This document shows positions 1 to 11,547 of a DNA stretch of 64,000 bases, piece after piece (the first letter of the stretch is position 1; each line of letters begins with the position of its first letter). The position numbers were made by a program, and so were the translations under genes. This DNA comes from Paulownia fortunei (Eukaryota > Streptophyta > Magnoliopsida > Lamiales > Paulowniaceae): contig CM033121.1 in assembly GCA_019321725.1 (NCBI GenBank), forward strand, positions 6,820,001-6,884,000. Reading direction: 5' to 3'. The notes beneath the pieces were generated by a model, which was not told where the DNA came from, did no database searches, and worked only from the letters and a program-made list of their open reading frames with translations.

Positions 1-1596
1 CTGAGGTATTACAAATACTCCCATGAGGTTTGTCTTTATCATACAAATACGCCCTTCAGTAGATATAGTTTGCAAAATTGAATCAGTAATTTATAAAATT
101 AGAGTGTTTTTTCTGAAAATAGTAGAAACCTCAAGATTATTTTCATCATTTACCCTAATTATTAATTATGTATCATTTCGTAATCGGTACTTCCACAACT
201 TTATTCCATACCTACAAAATCAAAAGTATCTCCATTCTTTCCCACTTCAAGCAAAATAATATTTAACGATAATGAGATAGCTCTTGAGCCGTTCATTATT
301 TTTTGGATCAGTAATGATATAATTCTATACCTTAGATAAAAAGAGTAAAATACTATCAAGATAATGAAGCATTGCCCTTACTAAGATTATTTAAATATCT
401 AGAGATAACAAAAGTGCATGATCGGCATTATTACTTATCTTAAAAGGTATCAAGCACCTCATCCTAGTTTAAGAGCTAAGACTCGCCACTTAACTTCTTT
501 CGTATTTTTGACAAGAAGCGAACGAATGAATACTATAGATAAAAGCCTTAAACCTTAAGTGGCATATGCAACATTTACAAAAAATAGAAAAGAATCACTT
601 TATATTTCTCCTTGTAGTCAACTTATAGAAAGCTAAACAACAAATCTTTTGTTGTTTATTTTCAAGTAAAAGATATTGAATGTACATTTCTCTTATTTTG
701 TCACCAATTTGTACTTTCCACCTTTACAAATTAACTATATATCTTCATCTTAATGATTTTTGGCAAGACTGATGATGATGAGTAAGATTCTCTTCTCCAT
801 GAAGGTTGATGATAAAAGGACCTTAACTCTTATTTTATTGCTGTCGATAAATGATATCTTCAACCATCAACTTATCATTCATACTACAGAGCTCCAAAAC
901 TAAAATTCTGAAGGAGATGGGCTGATTTGCAACTAAAGAGTGTTACCTATGACTGCACATCAATTACAATAACCAATACATGAGAGAAAAGAAGAAAAAG
1001 CTATACTACATTATTATAGCCCTTGGGAAACAAAATGTTGCAATTCAGAGTCATGAGACTTTAAACACAACATAAAATATAACAATAAGCAACCAATGTC
1101 AAAAACAACAATCATATACAGTCATTTGAACATATATTATTATATTATCAATCTAATTATTTTTAAGCATCGTCGTGTAGGATAACTAAATGATGATTAA
1201 CTTGACACGAGCATATAAGATTACTTTATTTCAATAGTGTTTGACTAAGTAGTGAGCACATATACTAATCAAATTGTGCTCTACGTAACCAAAGCATGCA
1301 AGCAAAAAACAACACGTCTCTAAGCACTCCAGCAAAGTTATTTATTGACAGAAAAACAAATTAGCTAAAATGATCTCAAAATAACATTTCTTTCTTTTTA
1401 TTAAGACCATTTTCTCCTTCAGTATGATTTTGAGTGTTTTGGGAAAACTAGGGAGTTGTATCAAGGAACGAGTGGAGAATGAAATTATGTTTGTTTTTTA
1501 TTTGAAAATAGTTGATGTGATATATTTTCGAGGAAAGTTGCAATTATTTTCATTTTTGAGAGCACATTTTTTACCATAGATGTCATATTATGTAAG
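1..1596. other. AT-rich intergenic DNA, no gene seen
   Basis: The only open frames here are short and have no recognisable domain. The stretch ends at the 5-bp target duplication of the Copia element that follows (GTAAG at 1592-1596). If the FLC-like gene starting at 11732 on the minus strand is intact, its later exons could lie to the left of this point, but I found no K-box-like exon here. Confidence 0.6.
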
Positions 1597-1831
1597 TGTT
1601 GGAAAAATATGAATTTATTTTTTTAGAAGTATTCAAAGTGTGCTTTATTAGAGGTGTATATCGTTGATTTTCGAGGATTTTGTTTCCTTTAGTCTCCTGA
1701 TTTATAGGAGATTTGTTTTTTTTAGCTCCCGGTTTGAGGTGATTTTCTTTCCTTTTTTTTCCTCTTGTTTACTCTTGTAAAAGGCCTCTTTAGGCCCATC
1801 TAATACATACAATTCTCTTCTCAAATTATTA
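1597..1831 (+). repeat. Left LTR of the Copia element
   Basis: This is a direct repeat of 5576-5810, starting TGTTGGAAAAAT. It is clearly diverged from the other copy by many substitutions and small indels, suggesting an old insertion. Confidence 0.85.
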
Positions 1832-2310
1832 TGGTGAACTATGAAACTAAAGATCTTGACACCATCCTTGAGCCTTCGAGCTAACAACCAAAAGGACAAA
1901 CAGCCTTTTGAGGCATTTCCCCTAGGTGACGGCGTCGATGAGGTCACAGAATGGCTGCTAACTGCTCTGACACCATTCATTACATTGCCCCATCACTAAA
2001 AGTGTGGCCAAATCATCTTTTCTTCCTTTACCAATGTGAGAAAGACCACCCAGGAAATTTTCATCAGCACTCCCGAATTCAGAAAAATAGAATGATACCA
2101 AAGCTTTAAGCTTATTTTGGATTTTTTCTTTGTGGCCTTCACGCCTAGTATCTTGGCCTTCATCGCCAGAAGGCTCCATAGCCGAATCAATCCTCTTGTT
2201 TTCTTAGACCAAAATCAACATGTCTGAAATCACATCTTCAAATACTAGATGATCCGAGGTCATGCTAGAACAAACCTCCAGAGATTTACAGAATATACAG
2301 GCAGCATATA

Positions 2311-2625
2311 GGTTAAACGGAAAAACTACCTAAAGTGGTCTCAATTCATTCGAACATATTTCAAAGAAGGAACTGAGTCATCTTCTTGGGACAATATAAA
2401 AAATGAGGACCCACAGTTCGATATGTGCATGAAGCAGAATCCATAACATTAGTTGTGGAATTCTATAAACTCATAAATCAACAATACTTTTACGTTCTTA
2501 TCCACAACTAAAAAGATATAGGATGCCGTTTAACAACATACTCAAAGGGTCGTGATGCACCACAAGCTTATGAGATTAAAAGGCAAAGTTACTGCAACAA
2601 AATAGGGAATTAAAACAATGATTGA
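2311..2625 (+). pseudogene. Copia gag remnant
   Basis: Plus-strand translation, with several stops, gives a recognisable order of Copia gag blocks: an NGK...SHLLGT region near 2315-2395, then a DPKF/WNS-type region, then a stretch ending like YEIK...TKQGN near 2575-2615. The reading breaks off abruptly at about 2629, where an LTR-like sequence beginning TGATAAGTTGG starts. The product would have been the particle coat protein of the element, and it cannot be made from this copy. Confidence 0.65.
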
Positions 2626-2629
2626 CTAT

Positions 2630-3620
2630 TGATAAGTTGGTTTTATACCAACAATTCATATATCTTTTAATTAACATTTTGTTTTCAAGTGTTTATATTA
2701 TTTTTTATGCAATTACTTTGAAATCTTGTAGGTAATGACAAAATGAGAAGAAAATGAAAAAAAATAAAAACTTAGTTGAAATTTTGAAGAACCCGCATTG
2801 TGGTGCTCCTGATGGCAGTGTTTGTATTTAAATAATAACGCTTTGCTCCAATGTCATATTGACATGATTCTTGATCCATCGGAAAGCCCAGAGATAGATC
2901 TACAACTTTTATCTTTATCACGAAATCCAGTTCTTTCTATCTCAATGAGAAAAATCGAGTTTAAGAGTCAGAATTGAATTGAAATTTTCTAATATGACAC
3001 CTATTGGTATTTTAACTCTCTCCACAAATGTCATATTAAGTTGATTCAAGCGTCTATGGAAAGTCAAGGCACACAACTACAATTCATTAGAAGATATAAG
3101 AAATTAATTTAGACTAGAAAGAGCTCAAAAATGGCTTGCAAGAATGATGATCCTACGTGAGCCTACGCGCGAAGTGCTGAAACAAAATATATGGCGCCTA
3201 GGCGCCATTCTTCCGCCCCTAGGCGCCATCTGAAGCTGTGAAAACTATAATACATGGCGCCTAGGCGACGTTCTTTCATGCCTAGACGCCATCTAAAGTG
3301 CTGAAACAAAACGCATGACCCCTAGGCACCGTTCTAAAAGGGAGTTAGTGGAGAGAAAATGGGGGAAAAGCCAAGAAAATAGGAAAAATTTCAAGAGTTT
3401 TTAGAAGACTCTTGAGGGAGGAACCATCTTCAGAAGTTAAAAAGAGAAGATTGGTATCAACCAAGGGGGGATTGGAGGCTTGGAGAGAAGGAAGTCATTC
3501 TTGGAGACAAGGGTCTGCTAATGTTACATTTAAGGAACAAATATCATACTTCACTCCACCTATATCTTCAAGGGGAGCCATTGTCGTCAATAAAAGATAA
3601 GGACAGACTTGTTTTTGCTT
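2630..3620. mobile_element. LTR-like insertion inside the Copia element
   Basis: Copia gag similarity stops at about 2629 and Copia-like pol similarity resumes well downstream, so about 1 kb of foreign sequence lies between. It starts with TG (TGATAAGTTGGTTTTATACC), as plant LTRs do, and has no coding frame of note. It carries short repeats around the palindrome GGCGCCTAGGCGCC. I could not place the right boundary or a target duplication, so a solo LTR of a Gypsy element is the best guess rather than a demonstrated call. Confidence 0.4.
3190..3335. repeat. Short repeats with GGCGCCTAGGCGCC palindrome
   Basis: About three diverged units each contain a run like CTGAAACAAAA followed by ATGGCGCCTAGGCGCC and then a second CTAGGCGCCAT half. 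The GC-rich palindromes stand out in AT-rich surroundings and could form hairpins. They lie inside the LTR-like insertion. Confidence 0.7.
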
Positions 3621-4119
3621 GACCTATCCTCTAAATCGCCCACTACTATTACCAATGTACCTCTTTTACCTTAACCTTCTGGGTGAGCCGAATCAACCAA
3701 ATAGCTAAAGCATCACAAACATCACAAACAGAGGCAATTTCTTCACTTGTGAAGGGAATAAAGCACTTAGTGACATATTTTAGATTTGACAAGGCTTATA
3801 GACCAGGATCCTACTTCACAGCAAGTCCAATACTCGCCACCTACTTCTAGAAATGAGGCAAGTATAATCCCAAAAACTCCACCTCCTCAGTTAACACATG
3901 GTCCTCAATAAACACATGGTCATGGTCCTCAATTGACACATGGTTGCATAAGAAATGCACGAGGGAATGTACTAAGATCCTTTATTCCTCAAGCCAAATT
4001 TGCTTTATTTGATAAATTATCACAATAAGATAAGAACTTCCTACTCATGTTAAATTCAATCCATATTCATAACATTATAGCTCTGAGGCATTGTCTAATG
4101 AGAAATGGAAAGGTGATAT

Positions 4120-5560
4120 GAGAGCAGAGATGTAGGGACCAGAGAAGAACAATACAAACAATGCATAGGAGGATCAACTACCACCAAGGAATAGAGTTAT
4201 AGTAAGAACAATATATGGGAGGTTGTTGATTTACCACCAAGAAAGAGATCTAGGTCAAATGGCTCTCTAGAAAGACAAAGCCAGACTACTGGCCTATTGG
4301 CATAAGTGTACCACACAAAAGTATGGAATTGGCTATCAAGAGACATTTTGCGCCATATCACTAGCTGTCAATTTCAATTGGTAATTGTATCAATTTGATG
4401 TTAAAAATGCTTTTCTTCACTGCATAACGAAAGATGAGATATATATAAAAATTCTTTCATGATTCAAGAGGAATATGAGTAGCAACAAAGATTACAAGCT
4501 GAAGAAAGCATTGTATGATCTGAAGCAGTCTCCTAGGGCTGGTAGATTTCAAAGTGATGTTGGCCTCCAGATATAGATAGAGTCAGGGAGATCACACACT
4601 ATTGATCAGATTCAATGTCAACAACTCTCTTGGTATAAGTTGATGATATAATTATGATATGGAATGATGACAAGGGAAAAGAAGCCTTGAAAAAATGTCT
4701 AAGGAATTAGATATAATGGAACTTGGAAGACTGAAGTACTTCTTGGGAATTATACTTTAGGGGAATTGAAGTAGCTCATTCCAGTGAAGTCATTCCTATT
4801 TCACAGCAGAAATACGAAGACCATTTGAGGGAGATGCAAAAATTAGCTTGCAAACCAGCATCCACCGTCAATTTGCATCCACACCAACTGACATGAATCA
4901 CAAGCTCAGTAAAGCAAATGAAGATGCAACCAAAACAAAGAGATGTATCATAGGTTAGTAGAAAAGCTCATATATCTTGCTCATGACAAGCCAGAGATTG
5001 CATATGCTATAAGTGTTGTAAGCCAGTTATGTAGAATATTAAAGAGACTCACTTACAAGCAAGCAATAGCACTCTATATTACCTAAAGACGAATCCTGGT
5101 AGAGGTATTTAGTTAATAAAAATGGTGGACAAGCTATAGAAGGGCTATTGCACTTTCCTTGATTGCATTCTCGTGCCGTGGAGAAGTAAGAACCAAAATA
5201 TAGTGGCCAGATTAAGTGTAGAGGCATAATTCAGAGCAATGGCTTTGGGAATAAGTGAATTACAATGTATCATGATAATTTTAGGTCTAAGACCTAAAGA
5301 TCAAGTGGGATGGACCAATAAGATTGTTTTTGTGACAACAAGTTTGCAATAAGCATTGCATATAATCCTGTTCAACACGATAGAACAAAGCACATCGAAG
5401 TAGACATGCACTTTATAAAGGAGAAGGTAGATAGTCGACTAATTTACACCCCTCTATGTCTCAACCAAGGGTCAACTTGCTGATATACTAACAAAGAGTC
5501 TCGACATTATAAGATTCCAAGGAATTATCTCCGAGTTGGGAATCAAAGATGCATGTTCGC
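4120..5560 (+). pseudogene. Copia pol remnant (reverse transcriptase and RNase H)
   Basis: Reading the plus strand across frames gives Copia reverse-transcriptase blocks near 4390-4570 (DVKNAFLH-like, then KKALYDLKQSPRA-like) and 4690-4770 (ELDIMELGRLKYFLG). RNase H blocks follow to about 5500, including CDNKFAISIA and DRTKHIEVD with FIKEK. Numerous stops and frameshifts show the gene is dead. The order and the purine tract just after it confirm the plus orientation of the element. Confidence 0.85.
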
Positions 5561-5575
5561 CATCTTGAGAAGAAG

Positions 5576-5810
5576 TATTGGAAAAATAAGAATTTAATTT
5601 TTTGGGAGAATTTTGAGTGTGCTATATTAGGAGCGTATATTGATATTCCTAGGATTTTTGTTTCCATAGTCTCCTGATTTGTAGGTGATTTTGTTTCCTT
5701 TAGTTTCCTAATTTGTAGGTGATTTTCTTTACTTTTTTCTCTTGTATACTCTTGTATAAAAAGTATGTTTAAGCTCATCTAATACATACAATTCTCTTCT
5801 CAAAATGTTA
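5576..5810 (+). repeat. Right LTR of the Copia element
   Basis: This is a direct repeat of 1597-1831. Its first base pair step is changed (TATTGG rather than TGTTGG). It is followed by GTAAA, the partner of the GTAAG on the left. Confidence 0.85.
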
Positions 5811-5815
5811 GTAAA

Positions 5816-6781
5816 ACATATCAAATTTTTACATTATATGTTATTCTCATATTTATGTCATGATTATTAAATATATAATTAAAGTAATGATTAAAAGATT
5901 ATTGATGCAATGATTTGAATATATATAAAGACATATAAATCTATAATAATTGGAATATATAATAGTTGTTTTAGCTTTTTCAGAACACTTCGATGGAAGG
6001 GGAGGAATGCCTTTTGAGGGAATAAACCCCAAAAGATACAATGTTTGATTTCATTCCTAGGAAATGAAAGGCTGCAACTGGATGGATGGACCTATATTTT
6101 GTGAAAAAACGTGTTTCGCATTTGCTTAGCATCCTTGAGAGAGGTCCTAAAAACCCTTATTTCCACCTCTCTATCACCTATCATCTGCAAATCTCAAAAA
6201 TTTGGATTTTTTTAGGGAAGGAATCCTCTCCATTACCCCATTTATAGAGCGTTCCATTACATATGTAGATCATTGCCACGTGGCTAAGTCCACATAAATG
6301 GTCTACAATGCACATAAAGATACCATTAGAAATCTCTATCATCCCATCACCTCCAACTTGTCGTTTCTTCGGCATAAAACGTGACAACTCTTCACTCTCC
6401 CTACTTCTGCACATTCTACAAGCCACATGGACACACCCACACGTAAACGCCCCAACATACAATAAGAAATTCAATTTCAATTGCTCGTCCTCTTCCTGCT
6501 ATTTATGCACCTTTAATTTTAAACTTTCAGAGAGATGTTGGAGCGAGTCCCACATTTTATTCCTTTAAAGTGGGAATGTGTGGATATAAGGAGAAGGAAG
6601 TGCAGGGATTTCCCTAATTTGTTTGTTAAAATTGTGTTGTGAAAAGAGATTTTGCCTACTAGAGAAAAATGAAACAACATGCTGCAAATAATGGTGTGGT
6701 CAAGCGATGGATGAGAGGAGGTGGTGGTAAGCTCTTTTTGAAACTAAGATAAGGATAAGAAGATTGGAATATACATTTAAG
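5816..6781. other. Intergenic DNA, no gene seen
   Basis: Overlapping open frames on both strands near 6181-6568 are uninterrupted for up to 99 codons. They lack any recognisable domain, and I do not call a gene. Confidence 0.5.
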
Positions 6782-7436
6782 GTAAATTACCCTTGACTTT
6801 AGCCTATTTATCAAAAAAACCAATTATCTTTTAAAATTACAAAAACTACCCTTAAAATTTGTATTCGTTTCCAATTTCACCTACCGTTAATTGCTTAGCC
6901 AAAAATGATGACGTTATCAAAAATTGATTTGAAAATCTAATTTTGCTTGCGGTGTTGTTCCTGAACTATGTTAGATAAAATGTCATTAAGGCAATTTGTA
7001 ATATTTTCAATTTTACAGGAATATAATTATATCAACAATTCAAGTAACTTTTTAATTGCTTTACATATTTTTCATGTTTTTTTGACTTTCTTTATCAAAA
7101 GTATACTTATTTTATTAATCATAACTTTCTTTTAATATTTTTCACTAATGTTAAAATATTACTAATTTGATTATTTTAAAGGCTTAACTTTCACCCTATT
7201 GTTTTTACCCTTGTATTTAAAGATTAAAATATATATTTAAATTCAAATTTTAATTAAACAAAAAAAGTTAAAAAAGATACATATATATAAAATTTATTTT
7301 TATAATTGGCAAAATAGAAAAATTAAAAAGTAATCATTTCTTCAACCTCCTACAACCACCCCCACCCCACCCAAAAAAAAAAAAAAATCCCAAACCAAAA
7401 CCATTCCTCCCATCCCTAGCAATAAACCTCAATCAT

Positions 7437-8215
7437 TAGACTCGACCATGATTCCGCCCCAATCATTAGACCCGACCACGATTCTGGAACCGCCGGTTCC
7501 AAGGATCGAGATTTCCCGACCCTTAACCGTGTTCGAGTTCCGCCGGTTTCGGTTAACCACTGGTTTTGACCCTTTGAATTTTTTTTATTTTGACTTATGT
7601 TTTGAAAAAATGTTATTTCTTAACTAAACATTAATTATACGAAATTACAACTTTTTAAAAACAAAAAAAAGAGCTTGAAGTCTTAAACTTAAATTTGAAT
7701 AAAAAAATTTGAACTTAAATTTTAAAAAAATATTGTTAATTTTTGAGTTTAATGAAAAAAATTTAACTTAAGTTTGAAAAAAAAATTGTTATCTAAAATT
7801 TAAATTATCAAATATTCTAATTATAATAAACTAAAAAAACAAGATGTTCAACTTGAAGTCTTAAAGAATATAAAATTGAAGAATGAATAATTGAAGATGA
7901 AGGATATGAAATATGAAAAATGATTTATTGAAACAATTGAAATAGTATAGAATATAGAATTGAAAATAAATAATTGAGAGTTGAAAATTAAAAAATTGAT
8001 AGTTGAGAATGTAGTAGTGTTAAAATAAATGAAAGAGTAATAGAAAAAAATGCAAAAAAAATAATAATTGGAATCGTCGGGTCCGACCCAGTAGTTCGAC
8101 GGGTTGGGGTCGGCCAGTGAACCCACGGGCCGATTATGGGTTGGACCCATCGACCTGTCGTCAACGGTTTTTGAACCGTTGATCACGGGCCGAGTCCAGT
8201 TCCAATCATCCATTC
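7437..8215. other. GC-rich repeated patch, likely transposon-derived
   Basis: Both ends of this segment are rich in GGTTCCG, CCGACC and GGGTCC-type words, unlike the AT-rich middle. A diverged direct duplication of about 28 bp (CAATCATTAGACTCGACC / CAATCATTAGACCCGACC) opens it. TTCTTCAACCTCC occurs on both sides (near 7340 and 8213). This looks like a non-autonomous DNA transposon, but no transposase or clean termini are visible. Confidence 0.3.
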
Positions 8216-8456
8216 TTCAACCTCCCTCCTAACCCTAACAAATAAACCCCAACCATCCTTTTCTCCAACCTCCCCCCCATCCCAACACCCCCCCCCCCAC
8301 CGCACACACACTCTCTCCCCACGAATCCCCCCAGCTGTCGTCCCCAACCATCCACCCACTTGCCTCCACCTTGCAACCCACCATCCCACCCCCAAATCAT
8401 CTCTAACATAAACACACACCCACATATGTATATATATACATATATTCATTCATGTA

Positions 8457-8465
8457 TACACTTAA
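8457..8465. repeat. Target-site duplication, left copy (9 bp)
   Basis: TACACTTAA matches TACACATAA at 9400-9408 in 8 of 9 positions. The length is that expected of Mutator-like elements. Confidence 0.75.
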
Positions 8466-9399
8466 GGGATTATTTTAATTTTGGTCCCCCAAGTATACCT
8501 CTAAATCAGTTTTGGTACCCAACGTCCGATTTCATCAATTTTAGTTTTGCCCGTACGTTTCAATTTTTCATCAAAATTGGTCCTTTCTGTCAACTCTCGC
8601 TTAAAACTTAACGAAAATAAATAATTGATTTCATTTTTTGCCCCCTAAGCACACCACTAAATCAGTTTTGGTACCTTATGTTCTGACTTCATCAATTTTG
8701 GTCCCCATTTTTTAATTTTTCATCAAAATAGCATTTCATCAATAATTTTTGAGGAGAAAATCAGAAGAAGATAGAAAATGAGGAAGAACATTTTAGGCTT
8801 GCTTAGAACATGGGATAATTTTTTTGCACTTTATTTTGTATTAAAAATTACACCAATTATGTTTTTGACTTTTGCTAAATTGACAAAAAAAAAGAGTAAT
8901 TTAGGTTGTTCAAATGGTTTGATCCTTAAATGTACGACTTTTTTAACAATTTATGATGAATTAAAAAGAATTATTGAAATACCATCATTAGAAAAAAATT
9001 AAATATATAGATACAATCATGGTATTTAACATGGATATTGATAGTTTTTTGTAAATTTAGCAAAAGTCAAAAATATAATTTGTGCAAAAAATTATCCCAT
9101 ATTCTAGGCATGTCTAAAATATTCTTTCTCGAGAATTATTAATAAAATATTATTTTAATAAAAAATTAAAAAATAGGGGCCAAAATTAATGAAATCGGAA
9201 CATAAAGTACCAAAACTGATTTAGCGATAAACTTGGAGACCAAAAATAAAATCAATTATTCATTTCCTTTAGTTTTTAACTGAGAGTTGACAGAGGAGAG
9301 AGAAATTGAAACGTTACAAACCAAAATTGATGAAGTCGGAACTTTGGGACCAAAATTAATTTAGAAGTAAACTTGTGGGAGGAAAATTGAAATTGTCCC
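8466..9399. mobile_element. Mutator-like foldback element with very long inverted repeats
   Basis: The left arm (8466 to about 8900) and right arm (about 9040 to 9399) are inverted copies over roughly 350-430 bp with indels. Both read inward as GGGA...AATTTTGGTCCC, CTAAATCAGTTTTGGTAC, CATCAATTTTGG, then a shared block around ATGGGATAATTTTTTTGCA and TTTTTGACTTTTGCTAAATT. Near-perfect 9-bp duplications flank it. No transposase is encoded, so it depends on another element. The arms could fold into a long hairpin and be a source of small RNAs. Confidence 0.85.
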
Positions 9400-9408
9400 T
9401 ACACATAA
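9400..9408. repeat. Target-site duplication, right copy (9 bp)
   Basis: TACACATAA is the partner of 8457-8465, with one mismatch. Confidence 0.75.
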
Positions 9409-9799
9409 TTAAAATAAAACATACATACATATATATATACATGTATATATGCAAATGTGGCGTATAGTATATGTAAATATGCATAAAAGCGATCGAGTAC
9501 GGGTATAGGGACTTTAAGGTAGGGTGGGGATGGGATTTTCTAATATTTACTTTTATTTTTATTTTCGAGTAAAAATTGCGGACCAATGGTTACGATTCAT
9601 ATTCATTTATAATCTATTTACAATCTTTTTTAGAAAATATGACTAAAAGATAAAGGGCAAAACAAACATCTATAAATTTTTGTCAGGGTTTTTGAATATC
9701 CGTTAACTTAAGGGGGTATTTGTAATTTTAAAAAATAACTGAATTTTTTTGTAAAATAGCCGTCAATGGTAACTTTTGTAATTTACTCTATATATATTA

Positions 9800-10190
9800 T
9801 ATATGATAGAGACCCCTCTTGAGATAAAATTTAATCCCTAAACAAGCCAAGAAAAGACGTGGATCAAAATCCAATCCAATTGAGGTCGAGCTCGACACAA
9901 AAACTCTGTTGTACATTCTTTGACTAGAGCTAGACCAAAAACTCATACATAGCATGAGTGCAACTCCTATGACCCCCTTTCTATAAATAACCCAAACAAT
10001 GTTGTCAAAAGGTAAGTATCATTATGATCCTTCTATTTTACTTGATCGCACTTGTCTTCAACCTCTATGTTAACTTAAGCATCAAATGATCTTAGTTGAG
10101 GGTCGCCCCTACACCCCGAACATTGATTACATGTCGACCAATACATCCGACTTAAGGAACTCGAATCAAGATCGTACCCGATCCCTAAGA
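9800..10190 (+). mobile_element. Possible Gypsy LTR fragment
   Basis: The segment contains CTATAAATAACCC near 9982 followed by TTAACTTAAGCATC near 10070 and a C-rich stretch (GGGTCGCCCCTACACCCC). That order resembles the TATA, R and U5 of plant Tat-type Gypsy LTRs. No partner copy was found in the window and boundaries are unclear. Confidence 0.3.
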
Positions 10191-10284
10191 ACCCCAAAAA
10201 ATCATCATCATCACAAAAAAGATAGATAATTCTATCTAAAAAAACAATATATTAACCAAATGATAAAAACATATCACATATACA

Positions 10285-10368
10285 TAGCATAATATATATG
10301 TATATATCTACAAAATAAATGAGAGCTAGCATAATATATATGTATATAACTACAAAATAAATGAGAGC
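10285..10368. repeat. Tandem duplication, 2 x 42 bp
   Basis: Units 10285-10326 and 10327-10368, each starting TAGCATAATATATATGTATA, differ at a single base. The near-identity suggests a recent duplication. Confidence 0.95.
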
Positions 10369-11542
10369 AATGACATAATTACAAGTGCCAAGAAAATTTC
10401 TAAGAATTTCTAACTAAATGTTTAGAACTCTTTCATAAAATAATTACCCATCCAAAAACATCTCTCGCAAAAAAACCACCTCAATAACCATAGTCACCAT
10501 CACACTACTACAAAGTAATCCATCTAAACATATATTCCAAATCTTTTTACATTTTTACAAACTTACGCTATGTTTGATATTATTTTGGGTGTTTTGGTAC
10601 ATATATTTTGAGAAATAAATTTTGAGAGTGGGACTGTGGAATGTGTGTGATATGAAAATGAGTTTTAATGGGTTATTCAAAAATGATGTAATATATTTTC
10701 ATATTGATAAATTCTTTTTGGAGTGAAATTTTTCATTATCGATGTCTTTTTATGTTGGATTTTGTCCGATAGTGATGTCATATCAAGTTTTTACAGTATT
10801 ATATATTGCTATTATACTAAGATTATGAATGAAAAATATAAATTGAAATTAAAATAATAATTAAAAATATGCACACATATACATTATATAAATTGATGAA
10901 ATAATTGAAAGATGCATATACAGAGATTCATTTTGGGATGTTTCATTAGAATAAATATATAATCCCTCACAGTACACTTATCAAAAGCGGTTTCAAGAGT
11001 TTGACTCCCACGAAATGAAAATAATAATAATAATAATAAATATAAAAAAATTAAAATAAAATGAGACCAAACATGATAACTTTTCTCTAATTTTCTCATA
11101 GTATCATTTTTCGAAAATAACCACCCATCCAATCGCAAGCACTCCCTAAAAATGAAAGAGGTTTCTTCAAGATAAGAATAGAACTCAACTGTCTCCGCCA
11201 AATTATTAATTACTATACCTACTGACTTGAATGGTATAGAACAGAATATGCATGGATATATGCGCATAGGATACGTCACCACTATTGTTATTATTATACT
11301 AAAGAAAAGAAAAGGGCAAACTTTTATACTAAATTAAGCATATTCAAAATTTCTATTTTGGGAAATCTGAAAACTAGGGTTCTAAAAATATCAAGAACAT
11401 AAAACCCCCCGTACAAACAGGAAAACGTAGAAAATATCTACACTTCACCATTTCTGAAAAAAAAAATTATTCAAAAAAATTAACACACATCAAATTCCAT
11501 CACCACAAATAAAAAATAAATGATGGATAAAATAAGAAATTG
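10369..11542. other. Non-coding DNA downstream of the MADS exon
   Basis: This should be intron 1 if the FLC-like gene is intact. It contains an (AAT)n run near 11022-11040 and two related segments near 10437 and 11104 (ACCCATCCAA core). A short inverted match lies near 10571 and 11060 (TATGTTTG and CAAACATG contexts). No second MADS exon or K-box was recognised on the minus strand. Confidence 0.55.
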
Positions 11543-11547
11543 CTAAC

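Larger units (their letters stand above)
1597..5810 (+). mobile_element. Degenerate Ty1-Copia LTR retrotransposon, both LTRs present
   Basis: Two similar direct repeats of about 235 bp bound the element: 1597-1831 and 5576-5810. Both end in matching tracts (TACATACAATTCTCTTCTCAAA). The flanks GTAAG (1592-1596) and GTAAA (5811-5815) form an imperfect 5-bp target duplication. A primer-binding-like site (TGGTGAACTATGAAAC, resembling the initiator-Met type TGGTATCAGAGC) follows the left LTR at 1832. A purine tract (CTTGAGAAGAAG) precedes the right LTR. Read on the plus strand, 2311-2625 resembles Copia gag and 4370-5560 resembles reverse transcriptase and RNase H, all broken by stops and frameshifts. 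Protease and integrase were not recognised, and a block near 2630-3620 looks inserted. The element is not autonomous. Confidence 0.85.
6782..9786. mobile_element. Putative inverted-repeat DNA element of about 3 kb with nested insertions
   Basis: The ends are imperfect inverted copies of each other over about 75 bp. 6782-6855 begins GTAAATTACCCTTGACTTTA and contains TTTTAAAATTACAAAAACTACCC; the reverse complement of about 9712-9786 begins GTAAATTAC and contains TTTTTTAAAATTACAAATACCC. I found no convincing target duplication and no transposase. The interior holds a GC-rich patch (7440-8215), C-rich tracts and the nested foldback element at 8466-9399. Confidence 0.5.

Noticed and set aside
1702..2190. 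Minus-strand frames inside the Copia left LTR and leader
   Set aside because: They are antisense to the element, whose gag and pol read on the plus strand.
6181..6568. Overlapping frames of 99 (minus) and 86 (plus) codons
   Set aside because: No domain, no splice or promoter context, and frames on both strands are open together, as expected by chance in GC-richer intergenic DNA.
10884..11282. 132-codon minus-strand frame with a faint mTERF-like feel
   Set aside because: The resemblance (ETVEFYSYLEE) is too short and unsupported. The frame includes an AAT microsatellite and low-complexity Leu/Phe runs.
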